Below, piece after piece: positions 50,850-58,549 of a stretch of DNA of 64,000 nucleotides. How positions within the stretch are numbered: position 1 is the first letter of the stretch; each line of letters opens with the position of its first letter. The notes below the pieces were generated by a model. That model ran no database searches. It saw only the letters and a program-made list of their open reading frames with translations, and was not told where the DNA came from. The DNA is from CAISGS01 sp044346445 (GTDB lineage Bacteria > Pseudomonadota > Alphaproteobacteria > Caulobacterales > Caulobacteraceae). The DNA lies in the NCBI GenBank assembly GCA_044346445.1, contig JBIIZD010000001.1:6076-70075 (forward strand). Direction: 5' to 3'. The translations under genes were made by a program, and so were the position numbers.

Positions 50850-52328
50850 ATGCAGGTGCAGCGCCTCGCCCCGGTCAAGACCTCGCTCTTGCCCAGCAAC
50901 CACCCCTATTTGAACGGGGCCTGGACGCCATTGCATGAAGAGGTCAATGCCACGGACCTTGACGTGATTTTCGGCACTATCCCGACCGATATTGACGGTA
51001 TCTATATCCGCAACACCGAAAACCCCGTGCATCAGCCCCTGGGCCGTTATCATCCGTTTGACGGCGACGGCATGATCCATGCGATCAGTTTTAAAAACGG
51101 CAAGGCCGAATACCGCAACCGCTTTGTCCGTACGCGGGGCTTTGAAGCCGAGCAGGAGGCGGGCCAATCCCTTTGGGGGGGCCTGGCCGATCCGCCCAAG
51201 CTGGCGCTTAGGCCTGGATTTGGCGCGCAAGGCGCTTTGAAAGATACAGCCAGCACCGATGTGGTCGTGCATGGCGGCAAGATTATTGCCACCTTTTATC
51301 AGTGCGGCGAAGCCTATTGGCTTGACCCAGAAACCCTGGACCAGGGCGGAACGGCCAATTGGGCACCGCTCGACGGCGTCTCGGCCCATGCCAAGGTCGA
51401 TGAGGCTACAGGCGAGCTAATGTTCTTTAACTACTCAAAACATGCGCCCTATATGCATTATGGCGTGGTCGATAAGACCGGCAAGCGCGTGCATTATGTG
51501 CCCATTCCCCTGCCCGGCCCGCGCCTGCCGCACGATATGGCGTTCACGGAGCATTATTCGATCCTCAATGACCTGCCGGTGTTTTGGGATCAGGAACTGC
51601 TAAAGCGCGACATTCACGCGGTCCGCGCCCATGAGGGCCTGAAATCGCGCTTTGGCATTATTCCAAGGTTTGGTCAGCCGCAGGACATTCAATGGTTCGA
51701 GGCCGAGCCGACCTATGTGCTGCACTGGCTCAATGCCTATGAGGACGGCGATGAGGTGGTGCTGGACGGCTATTTTCAGGAAAACCCGACGCCAGACCCT
51801 ATGGCCGATGCTCCGCCGGGCTTTAGCCACATGATGGCCTATCTGGACGAACACAGTTTCCGCCCCAAACTGCACCGCTGGCGCTTCAACTTGAAGACGG
51901 GTCAGACCACAGAACAGCATCTGGACGAGCGTATACTTGAATTTGGCATGTTCAATCAGCGCTATGCCGGTAAGCCCTATCGGTATGCCTATAGTACCAA
52001 GGCCAAGCCGGGCTGGTTCCTGTTCAATGGCTTTGTCAAACATGATCTTGAAACCGGACAATCCTGGACCCTAGATCTGCCAGACGGCGTCTATGCCAGC
52101 GAGGCCCCGTTTGTACCGCGCCTTGATGCCAAGGCCGAGGATGACGGCTATCTGGTCAGCTTCCTGATCGACGAGAACCATGGCAGGTCTGAATGTGTCC
52201 TGATTGATGCCAAAGACATAGAGGCCGGCCCCGTGGTTCGCATTGCCTTGCCGCACAAGCTGTCCAGCGGCACCCACAGCGTCTGGGCCGATCGCGCATT
52301 TATTCAAAACGGTTGCCGAGGCGGCTGA
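50850..52328 (+). CDS. Carotenoid cleavage oxygenase
   Basis: A 492-residue iron(II) seven-bladed beta-propeller dioxygenase of the RPE65/CCD family. The four iron-binding histidines are visible: H180 (SAHAKVD), H228 (LPHDMAFTEHY), H292 (LHWLNAYEDG) and H476 (SGTHSVW). RYHPFDGDGMIHAI near residue 75 is also standard. It cuts a double bond in carotenoids, apocarotenoids or stilbenes; which one cannot be told. GGAG precedes the ATG. A SnoaL-like gene follows two bases after its stop, so the two are one operon. Confidence 0.92.
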   Translation: MQVQRLAPVKTSLLPSNHPYLNGAWTPLHEEVNATDLDVIFGTIPTDIDGIYIRNTENPVHQPLGRYHPFDGDGMIHAISFKNGKAEYRNRFVRTRGFEAEQEAGQSLWGGLADPPKLALRPGFGAQGALKDTASTDVVVHGGKIIATFYQCGEAYWLDPETLDQGGTANWAPLDGVSAHAKVDEATGELMFFNYSKHAPYMHYGVVDKTGKRVHYVPIPLPGPRLPHDMAFTEHYSILNDLPVFWDQELLKRDIHAVRAHEGLKSRFGIIPRFGQPQDIQWFEAEPTYVLHWLNAYEDGDEVVLDGYFQENPTPDPMADAPPGFSHMMAYLDEHSFRPKLHRWRFNLKTGQTTEQHLDERILEFGMFNQRYAGKPYRYAYSTKAKPGWFLFNGFVKHDLETGQSWTLDLPDGVYASEAPFVPRLDAKAEDDGYLVSFLIDENHGRSECVLIDAKDIEAGPVVRIALPHKLSSGTHSVWADRAFIQNGCRGG

Positions 52329-52330
52329 TC

Positions 52331-52753
52331 ATGGGCGCAAATCTGGATTGTTTACACAAGCTCATCACCGCCTGGCAGGCCAAGGATGTCGAGGGCGTAC
52401 TGGCCTTTATGGCCGAGGACATTGTCTGGCACTATGCCGCCGGGGCCATGGCGCCAATCCGGGGCAAGTCCATGGCGCGCAAGCTTTTGCAGCGTTTTCA
52501 GGCCGATATGCACGCCATTGAGTGGCGCATTTTCGCCCATGCCGAGGATGGCGACCGCTTGTTTATCGAGGGCGTCGACGAGTATCGCACGACAGAGGGC
52601 CTGCGCATCGCCGCCCCCTATGCCGGGGTGCTGGAGTTTAAGGACGGTCTGATCACCGGCTGGCGCGACTATGTCGATATTGGCGTGATCGCCGAGCAAA
52701 AGGCCGGTGTGCCCCTATCAGCCCAGGTGCTGGACCTGATCAGCCAAGGCTAG
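52331..52753 (+). CDS. SnoaL-like/limonene-epoxide hydrolase-fold protein
   Basis: A 140-residue NTF2-like alpha+beta barrel (LITAWQAKDVEGVLAFMAEDIVWH, then GVLEFKDGLITGWRDYVD). Members hydrolyse epoxides, isomerise ketosteroids, or lack known activity. The WRDYVD Arg/Asp pair resembles limonene-1,2-epoxide hydrolase. ATG 52331 lies two bases after the carotenoid oxygenase stop, with GAGGCGG as ribosome site, so it probably processes that enzyme's terpenoid product or a related compound. Its stop shares CTAG with the converging DUF1295 gene. Confidence 0.8.
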   Translation: MGANLDCLHKLITAWQAKDVEGVLAFMAEDIVWHYAAGAMAPIRGKSMARKLLQRFQADMHAIEWRIFAHAEDGDRLFIEGVDEYRTTEGLRIAAPYAGVLEFKDGLITGWRDYVDIGVIAEQKAGVPLSAQVLDLISQG

Positions 52754-53559
52754 TCCGCTTGCGCGGGCTTGGGTGGCCAAGGGAAAAACCCAGACGTGCG
52801 CCGGGCATAATCGGCATAGGCCGGGCGGGTCTTTTTCAAGCGGTACTCGACCGTCGGTATGCCGCTCCAGCGGGTCAGGGTAAAGACCAGATAGATCGGT
52901 CCGGCGACGGACAATAGGCCAATCGGCGTCTCTGCCGCGATCAGGAACAGGCCCCACCACACGCAGGCATCACCAAAATAATTGGGATGGCGGGTATAGC
53001 GCCAAAGCCCCTTATCCATCACCTGCCCCGCCGTGGCGGGGTTCTTTTTGAAACGTACCAATTGCCAATCGGCCAGGCTTTCAAAAGCAATCCCAAAAAC
53101 CGAGACCCCAACCCCGATCCAGCCGAGCAGGCCAAGTGTGCCTGGGCCCCCTGAGATCTGGCCAAGCTGTACCGGCAGACAGACCAACCACAGCAGCGGC
53201 ATTTGCAACAAGAACACCAGCCTGAAAGCGGCATAGCCATAGCCCCAGCCCTTGTCCTGCTTGGCCTTTTCCATCATCCGCACATAGCGCCTGTCTGGCC
53301 CATGGTCGCGCCAACGCCAAAGCAGATACCCGCCAAGCCGCACGCCCCAAACCACACAGATCACCGTCAAGGCTAGGTGCCGCTCAGTACCCCCGCCGGT
53401 CTGGATATAGGTGGCAAGGGCCACAACCCCCATGCCCAAGGCCCAAAGACTATCGACCGGGGTGCAGTCGCGCATGGCGACGCAGACACCCCAAAACAGC
53501 GCGAACAAGGCGGCAATAACCAGCGCATTAAACAGCATGATGAGTGCAAGATCGGCCAT
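52750..53559 (-). CDS. DUF1295 membrane protein (steroid reductase-like)
   Basis: A 269-residue inner-membrane protein with about six helices. MDKGLWRYTRHPNYFGDACVWWGLFL is the C-terminal NADPH-binding hallmark of DUF1295 and steroid 5-alpha-reductase/ICMT-like proteins. The N-terminal ALGMGVVALATYIQTGGG fits too. It probably reduces an unsaturated lipid or isoprenoid, but no activity is proven. GGGGAAAA precedes the ATG. It follows the thiolase gene's promoter region on the same strand in reverse order. Confidence 0.85.
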   Translation of the reverse strand: MADLALIMLFNALVIAALFALFWGVCVAMRDCTPVDSLWALGMGVVALATYIQTGGGTERHLALTVICVVWGVRLGGYLLWRWRDHGPDRRYVRMMEKAKQDKGWGYGYAAFRLVFLLQMPLLWLVCLPVQLGQISGGPGTLGLLGWIGVGVSVFGIAFESLADWQLVRFKKNPATAGQVMDKGLWRYTRHPNYFGDACVWWGLFLIAAETPIGLLSVAGPIYLVFTLTRWSGIPTVEYRLKKTRPAYADYARRTSGFFPWPPKPAQAD

Positions 53560-53592
53560 AATTTTCCCCGCCTTAAAGTGCCTATTTGGTCC

Positions 53593-54813
53593 CTAGACCC
53601 CGACCACCAGGCTGACCGTGGTGGTGGTTGAACCGCCGATATTCAGGGTCTGGACCGTCTTGGCCCCCTCGACCTGATAGGCATCAGCCGTGCCCGTGAC
53701 CTGTTTGAAGGCATCCAGCGTCATGCGCACGCCCGTAGCGCCCACAGGATGACCACAGCCAATCAAGCCGCCAGAGGGATTGATTGGCAGGCGCCCGCCC
53801 ATGGCAATCGAGCCATCCTCAATCGCCTGCCAGGCCTTGCCCGGCTCGGTCAGGCCCAGATGTTCAATCGCCATATATTCTGTGGTGGTGAAACAGTCAT
53901 GCGTCTCGACCGCATCAAGCTGTGCCAGATCGCTAACACCGGCCCGGGCGCGGGCATCGTCAATCGCGCGTTTAACCTGCGGGAAGATATAGGGCTGACC
54001 CTCGCTATTGCGCAGCTTGCGGTCATAGCTGATCGGGGCCGACCGGTGGCCCCAGCCCTTGATCTGGGGCAGGCTTTCTAGCGCAATACCGCGCTTGGCT
54101 GCGTATTTTGCCGCGCGTTTGGCCGAGGCCAGAAACACCACCGCCGCGCCATCGGTCACCTGGCCGCAATCGTTTTTGCGGATCATGCCCTCGACCACCG
54201 GATTGGCCTGATCGTCCTTTGTAAAGCTCTTGTCATTAAAGGCCCAGTCGCGGGTCTGGGCATTGGGATTGCGCTTGCCATTGGCAAAATTGATCTCAGC
54301 AATCTGGGCCAGATGGTCATAGTTCAGGCCCCAGCGGCGTTCATATTCCTCGCCAAGATCGGAAAAGGCGCGCGGCCACAAAAACTTAGCGTCCTGGAAC
54401 TCATGCCCGGCCCAGGCCGCCGAGCCGAGGTTTTCCGCCGCCTTTTGCCCGGGCACATTGCGCATCATCTCCAGCCCAACCACGCAGCTGAGGTCATAGC
54501 GCCCGGCCTCGATCTCGGCGCTGGCGGCCAATATGGCCACGCTGCCAGATGCACACGCCGCCTCATGCCGCGCTGTTGGAAGACCGTCAAAATCGGGGTG
54601 AACCAGGCCAAAAAATCCGCCGAGCAGGCCCTGGCCAGCAAACAGTTCACCAACAAAATTGCCAACATGGCCGCTGTCTATGTCCTTGGGCTCCAGGTCA
54701 ACAGAGGCCAGCCCCTCGCCGACGACCTGAGAAAATGCCCCGGCAAAATCAATGCCCTGCCGCGCCCAATTGGCGGAAAAATCGCTCTGCCATCCCCCAA
54801 GAATATAGACCAT
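53593..54813 (-). CDS. Thiolase family acetyl-CoA acyltransferase (SCP2-like)
   Basis: A 406-residue thiolase. The nucleophile Cys is in HEAACASGSVAILAA, the His in VETHDCFTTTEYMA, and the second Cys in GGLIGCGHPVGATG. The HDCFTTTE form of the His motif marks the SCP-x/SCP2-thiolase branch, which cleaves branched or steroid side-chain 3-ketoacyl-CoA. ATG 54813 is favoured over one nine codons upstream. It faces the CsgG-like gene across 159 bases. Possible link with the P450 and DUF1295 protein is speculative. Confidence 0.85.
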   Translation of the reverse strand: MVYILGGWQSDFSANWARQGIDFAGAFSQVVGEGLASVDLEPKDIDSGHVGNFVGELFAGQGLLGGFFGLVHPDFDGLPTARHEAACASGSVAILAASAEIEAGRYDLSCVVGLEMMRNVPGQKAAENLGSAAWAGHEFQDAKFLWPRAFSDLGEEYERRWGLNYDHLAQIAEINFANGKRNPNAQTRDWAFNDKSFTKDDQANPVVEGMIRKNDCGQVTDGAAVVFLASAKRAAKYAAKRGIALESLPQIKGWGHRSAPISYDRKLRNSEGQPYIFPQVKRAIDDARARAGVSDLAQLDAVETHDCFTTTEYMAIEHLGLTEPGKAWQAIEDGSIAMGGRLPINPSGGLIGCGHPVGATGVRMTLDAFKQVTGTADAYQVEGAKTVQTLNIGGSTTTTVSLVVGV

Positions 54814-54972
54814 ACCCGCCCCATTTTTGATCCGACCCAAGCCTTAAATTCCAGCTTGGCAGCGGCGTTTTAGCTTGCCAAACCTTAACCTTCCCACCCA
54901 GAATTGGCCCCAACACCTTGACAAGCCTAGGGTGACTGGGCCTAGAATAGCTAAAGATTGAAAGGGCAGAAT

Positions 54973-55926
54973 GTGAGATTTTTTATAACTGCGATCACTG
55001 CATCGGCGTTTGCAACAACTATTTGCGTTTCTAGCCCCTTATTGGCCGAAACCAAGGGTTCAAAAGTACAAAAACAACAACAAGACGCCGTTGTTGAGGT
55101 TCCGCGTTGTTCAAAAAAACTCGGCTCTGTGACGATTCTCAACGGTGACAATACCGAGTTTTGGGACGATGCCAAACTGGCACCGCCGCAAAAACTGCTT
55201 AAAGCGATTGTACTGAAATCCAATTGCTTCAGCGTTGTCGATCGCGGCATGGGCCTTGACGCCGCCGCTAAGGAGCGCAACCTGAACAATCAAGGCCTTG
55301 GCCTCCAGCGTGGCTCGAATATGGGTCAAAACCAGATCAAGGCTGCTGATTTTGTCCTTGTTGCCGAAGTCTCGTCTGCCAATTCCAATGTCAGTGGCAA
55401 TGCCCTCGGGGCTGCGGTTGGCGGTGCGATTGGCGGAACACTTGGCTCCCTCATTGGCGGCATAAAAACCCAGAAGCTTGAGGCCACGACAGTCCTGTCC
55501 CTGACCAGTGTGCGGACCTCGGAAACCGTGGCCTCCACCGAGGGTCATGCGGCCAAAAGCGATGTCTCGTTTGGGTTGGGCGGTAGTATTGGCTTTGGCG
55601 GCGCCGTCGGCGGCGGTTATGAAAACACCGATATTGGCCGCATTGTCACCATCGCCTTTATCGATGCCTATACTCAAATGATCCGCGATATGGGCGGGCT
55701 ATCCGATAGCATAAACGAGGCAGCGGCCCCCACCCGCAGCTTTCGTGTTCTGGCCCCAACCACCATGCGCGCTCGGCCCGACAGCGGCGCCAAGGTCATC
55801 CGCGCCCTGCCCGCCGGTATGCTGCTCTATCCCACCGGCAACAAGAACGGCGTATGGTGGGAGGTTCAGGATGATAATGACAATGGCGGCTGGGTCCTGA
55901 ACGAAAAGCTAGAGGCCGCGCAATAG
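54973..55926 (+). CDS. CsgG-like exported protein with C-terminal SH3 domain
   Basis: A 317-residue exported protein. GTG 54973 follows AAAGGG and begins a signal peptide cut after PLLA; no lipobox Cys is present. The middle is CsgG/HfaB-like: KLLKAIVLKSNCFSVVDRG, AAAKERNL, and IKAADFVLVAEVSS, then an unusual glycine-zipper insert (GAAVGGAIGGTLGSLIGG) and TVVLSLTSVRTSE-like beta strands. The last 70 residues are a bacterial SH3 domain (MRARPDSGAKVIRALPAGMLL, WWEVQDDND). CsgG forms outer-membrane pores for curli; there are no curli genes here. It heads a two-gene unit with the Sel1 protein. Confidence 0.78.
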   Translation: MRFFITAITASAFATTICVSSPLLAETKGSKVQKQQQDAVVEVPRCSKKLGSVTILNGDNTEFWDDAKLAPPQKLLKAIVLKSNCFSVVDRGMGLDAAAKERNLNNQGLGLQRGSNMGQNQIKAADFVLVAEVSSANSNVSGNALGAAVGGAIGGTLGSLIGGIKTQKLEATTVLSLTSVRTSETVASTEGHAAKSDVSFGLGGSIGFGGAVGGGYENTDIGRIVTIAFIDAYTQMIRDMGGLSDSINEAAAPTRSFRVLAPTTMRARPDSGAKVIRALPAGMLLYPTGNKNGVWWEVQDDNDNGGWVLNEKLEAAQ

Positions 55927-55951
55927 GTTCCGATCAGAAAGGAGGAACACC

Positions 55952-57331
55952 ATGATCAGGCTAAGCCCTTATTCGGCCGCCCTGGCCTTGGTTGGTCTTT
56001 TGGTGTTCGGGGTTTGCAGGCCTGTCTATGCACAGGCGCAGACAAGCTCGGCCGCAAGTCTCCAAGCGGACTGCGATAGCGGCAAGCTCGAAGCTTGTGT
56101 CAAGGTCGGCTCTATCCTCTATGCCAAGGGCGAGGACCTGTTTGGCGCGCGCAAGGCTTACCAAACGGGCTGTGAGGGCAATCTTGCCGAGGCCTGTTTG
56201 AATCTGGGGGTCATGGTGGCCGCCGGCGATGGCGGGCGCGAAGATGACCGCTCGGCCAGAGGCATTTATGACAAGGCCTGTAGTCTGAACCTTGCCGCAG
56301 GCTGCTATAATGCCGCGCAATTGCAATTGCGAGGCGAAGGCGGCGCGGTGGATATACGCGCGGCGAGACAAGGTTTCGATACGGCTTGCCAAAGCGGTCT
56401 TGCCCAAGCCTGCCGCGATCTGGGCCTGACCCTTAACCGCACCGATGCAGGCTTGCCAAGGCCCGAAGGCGCTTTATTGGCCTTTGCAAAAGCCTGTGAT
56501 GGCGGCGAGCCCGAGGGATGCCTTTATCTTGGTTTGATGCGCGAAGAGGGGCGCGGCGCGCCAGCCGACCCTGTTGCGGCGCGCAGGGCGTTTGAGGCTG
56601 CCTGTCAGGGCCGCTCCGGCGGCGGTTGTTACCAACTGGGCCATGCCCTAGAACTCGGCGAAAGCGGCCCTAAGGATTTGGTTGCAGCGCGAAAGGCCTA
56701 TCAGTCGGGGTGCCAGGTCGATCAGGCCGATGCCTGTCTTGCGCTTGTGGCCCTTGTCCAGCAGGGCCAAGGCGGCGGCAAGGACGCCAAATTGGCCAGA
56801 ACGCTGTTTCAGAAATATTGCGCTCCGGGCGAGTTGGCAGCCTGTGAGGATCTTGGCAAACGCTATTTTCCCGACCTGCTCAAGCTTAACGCGCCGCTGG
56901 GCGCAGATGGAGCGCCTGTCAATATTATCTGGCCCAGCAAGGGCACTACCACGAGCCAGGAGGCGGAGCTTGGTCGGCTTTTGGACTATCTAATCGATAT
57001 GGATTCGCGCTATTGGCTGATGCGTGGCTATATGGTGGGCAGCGTCTTTAATGTCGAAATTCTCAACGAATCCAAAGACAAATCGAGCGGCCTCGTCTTT
57101 GCCAATTTCTTTTATACCGATGGCAGCAGTGCATGGGTCAAGGCCAGAATCGGCAAGGGCGGCGTCTCCTGCCTTGAATTCGACGACTTGGCAGGCCAAT
57201 GCCGACCGATTGGAGCCAATCCCGCCGTCGGCATGGCCATGATGGCCTTTGTCTCCGCCCTACTTGAACCGCCCTGCCAAGACTATGTGCGAGAAGGGCT
57301 GTTTTCGGACGAGATTGTGACCATCTGCTAG
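55952..57331 (+). CDS. Exported Sel1-repeat, cysteine-rich protein
   Basis: A 459-residue exported protein. The ribosome site AGAAAGGAGG is strong, and a signal peptide ends PVYAQAQ. Residues 40-310 are seven or so Sel1 repeats of about 36 residues (LFGARKAYQTGCEGNLAEACLNLGVM type), each with two Cys likely to form disulfides, as in Helicobacter Hcp proteins. Residues 320-459 form a separate domain without known homology, ending in Cys. It lies 25 bases after the CsgG-like gene and is presumably its partner. Confidence 0.82.
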   Translation: MIRLSPYSAALALVGLLVFGVCRPVYAQAQTSSAASLQADCDSGKLEACVKVGSILYAKGEDLFGARKAYQTGCEGNLAEACLNLGVMVAAGDGGREDDRSARGIYDKACSLNLAAGCYNAAQLQLRGEGGAVDIRAARQGFDTACQSGLAQACRDLGLTLNRTDAGLPRPEGALLAFAKACDGGEPEGCLYLGLMREEGRGAPADPVAARRAFEAACQGRSGGGCYQLGHALELGESGPKDLVAARKAYQSGCQVDQADACLALVALVQQGQGGGKDAKLARTLFQKYCAPGELAACEDLGKRYFPDLLKLNAPLGADGAPVNIIWPSKGTTTSQEAELGRLLDYLIDMDSRYWLMRGYMVGSVFNVEILNESKDKSSGLVFANFFYTDGSSAWVKARIGKGGVSCLEFDDLAGQCRPIGANPAVGMAMMAFVSALLEPPCQDYVREGLFSDEIVTIC

Positions 57332-57337
57332 GCTGGC

Positions 57338-58207
57338 CTAGCCGCCGATCTTGTCCTGGGTCTTGGTGTCGAAATCGCTGGCCTCGTGACGCTCTTGCAA
57401 CTGGCTGGCAGGGTCACCAAACGGGCGATTGACCATGCGGCCGCGCTTGACCGCCGGGCGCGCGCCAATCTCGTCGGTCCAGCGGATCAGGTTCTTATAG
57501 TCCTGCACCTGCAAAAACTCACCGCCTTCATACAATAGGCCCTTGGCCATGCCGCCATACCAGGGCCAGACCGCCATATCGGCAATCGTATAGTCATCAC
57601 CGGCCAGGTATTTTCGGTTGGCCAAATGCTTGTCCAACACGTCCAGCTGGCGCTTGACCTCCATGGCAAACCGATCGATCGCATATTCGATCTTGAACGG
57701 GGCATAGGCATAAAAATGGCCAAAGCCGCCGCCGAGATAGGGCGCGCTGCCCATTTGCCAAAACAGCCAGGACAGGCACTCGGCCCGAATCGCCGGATCG
57801 GTTGGCAAGAAGGCACCAAATTTCTCGGCCAGATGCATCAGTATGGCCCCGGACTCAAACACCCGGATCGGGGTCTTGCCGCTGTGATCCATCAGGGCGG
57901 GGATTTTCGAATTGGGATTGGCCGCGACAAAGCCGCTGCTGAACTGGTCGCCCTCGTTAATCTTGATCAGCCAGGCATCATATTCGGCGCCGCTATGACC
58001 AAGCGCCAGCAACTCTTCCAGCAAGATTGTCACCTTGACGCCGTTGGGCGTGGCCAGGGAGTAAAGCTGCATGGGATGGCGACCGACGGGCAGGTCCTTT
58101 TCATGGGTCGCGCCCGCAATCGGCCTGTTGATATTGGCAAATCGGCCACCATTTTCCTTGTTCCAGCTCCAAACCGTTGGCGGCGTATAGACAGGCATGT
58201 CGGTCAT
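57338..58207 (-). CDS. yghU: Glutathione-dependent disulfide-bond oxidoreductase, YghU-type
   Basis: A 289-residue nu-class GST. PTVWSWNKENGGRFANINRPIAGATHEKDLPVGRHPMQLYSLATPNG is nearly diagnostic of YghU/YfcG, which reduce disulfides with two bound glutathiones rather than acting as transferases. The C-terminal domain has YLAGDDYTIADMAVWPWYGG. ATG 58207 gives the standard N-terminus; the open frame runs further upstream. It converges closely (6 bases) on the Sel1 gene. Cytosolic. Confidence 0.92.
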   Translation of the reverse strand: MTDMPVYTPPTVWSWNKENGGRFANINRPIAGATHEKDLPVGRHPMQLYSLATPNGVKVTILLEELLALGHSGAEYDAWLIKINEGDQFSSGFVAANPNSKIPALMDHSGKTPIRVFESGAILMHLAEKFGAFLPTDPAIRAECLSWLFWQMGSAPYLGGGFGHFYAYAPFKIEYAIDRFAMEVKRQLDVLDKHLANRKYLAGDDYTIADMAVWPWYGGMAKGLLYEGGEFLQVQDYKNLIRWTDEIGARPAVKRGRMVNRPFGDPASQLQERHEASDFDTKTQDKIGG

Positions 58208-58412
58208 GATCGGGCTCCAGACAAGGATGCGGGGTCGGGCGTATGGACTAGCCCCTAGGGGTTTGAGCGATATGGCGGCGGGCGTCAACTCTTGGTCTGC
58301 TCGCCTTGGCGTCGCCGTTTAGGCAAGCTCTTTAACAATCTTGAACGCCGTGGCGATTTGCAGCGCAAATCACCCCGCTCACCCGCGTCGCAGCAGGCCG
58401 GATCGGCCCTGC

Positions 58413-58458
58413 ACCAATTATCGATTGGTTGAGCCGAATTTGACCAATGTCTGTCAAA
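58413..58458. promoter_or_regulatory. Paired inverted repeats upstream of TonB receptor
   Basis: Within the 342-base gap 58208-58549, which holds no gene, two palindromes lie side by side: ACCAAT-TATCG-ATTGGT (58413-58429) and TTTGAC-CAATGTCT-GTCAAA (58439-58458). CTGTCAA (58451) resembles a PHO-box half-site (6 of 7), but the second half-site is poor. The pair lies 90-140 bases before the receptor start and is a candidate operator. Confidence 0.4.
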
Positions 58459-58549
58459 TGTCATGATTATGCGTACAAACCGACATAAAAACTATACTGC
58501 AACGCCCCATCTTCCCGCTTGAATTTAAAACCAACAGTGGGAAGTTTTC

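Noticed and set aside
58439..58464. A full PHO box before the TonB receptor
   Set aside because: Only one half-site (CTGTCAA) is good; the second at the required 11-base spacing is poor, so it is reported only as a half-site.
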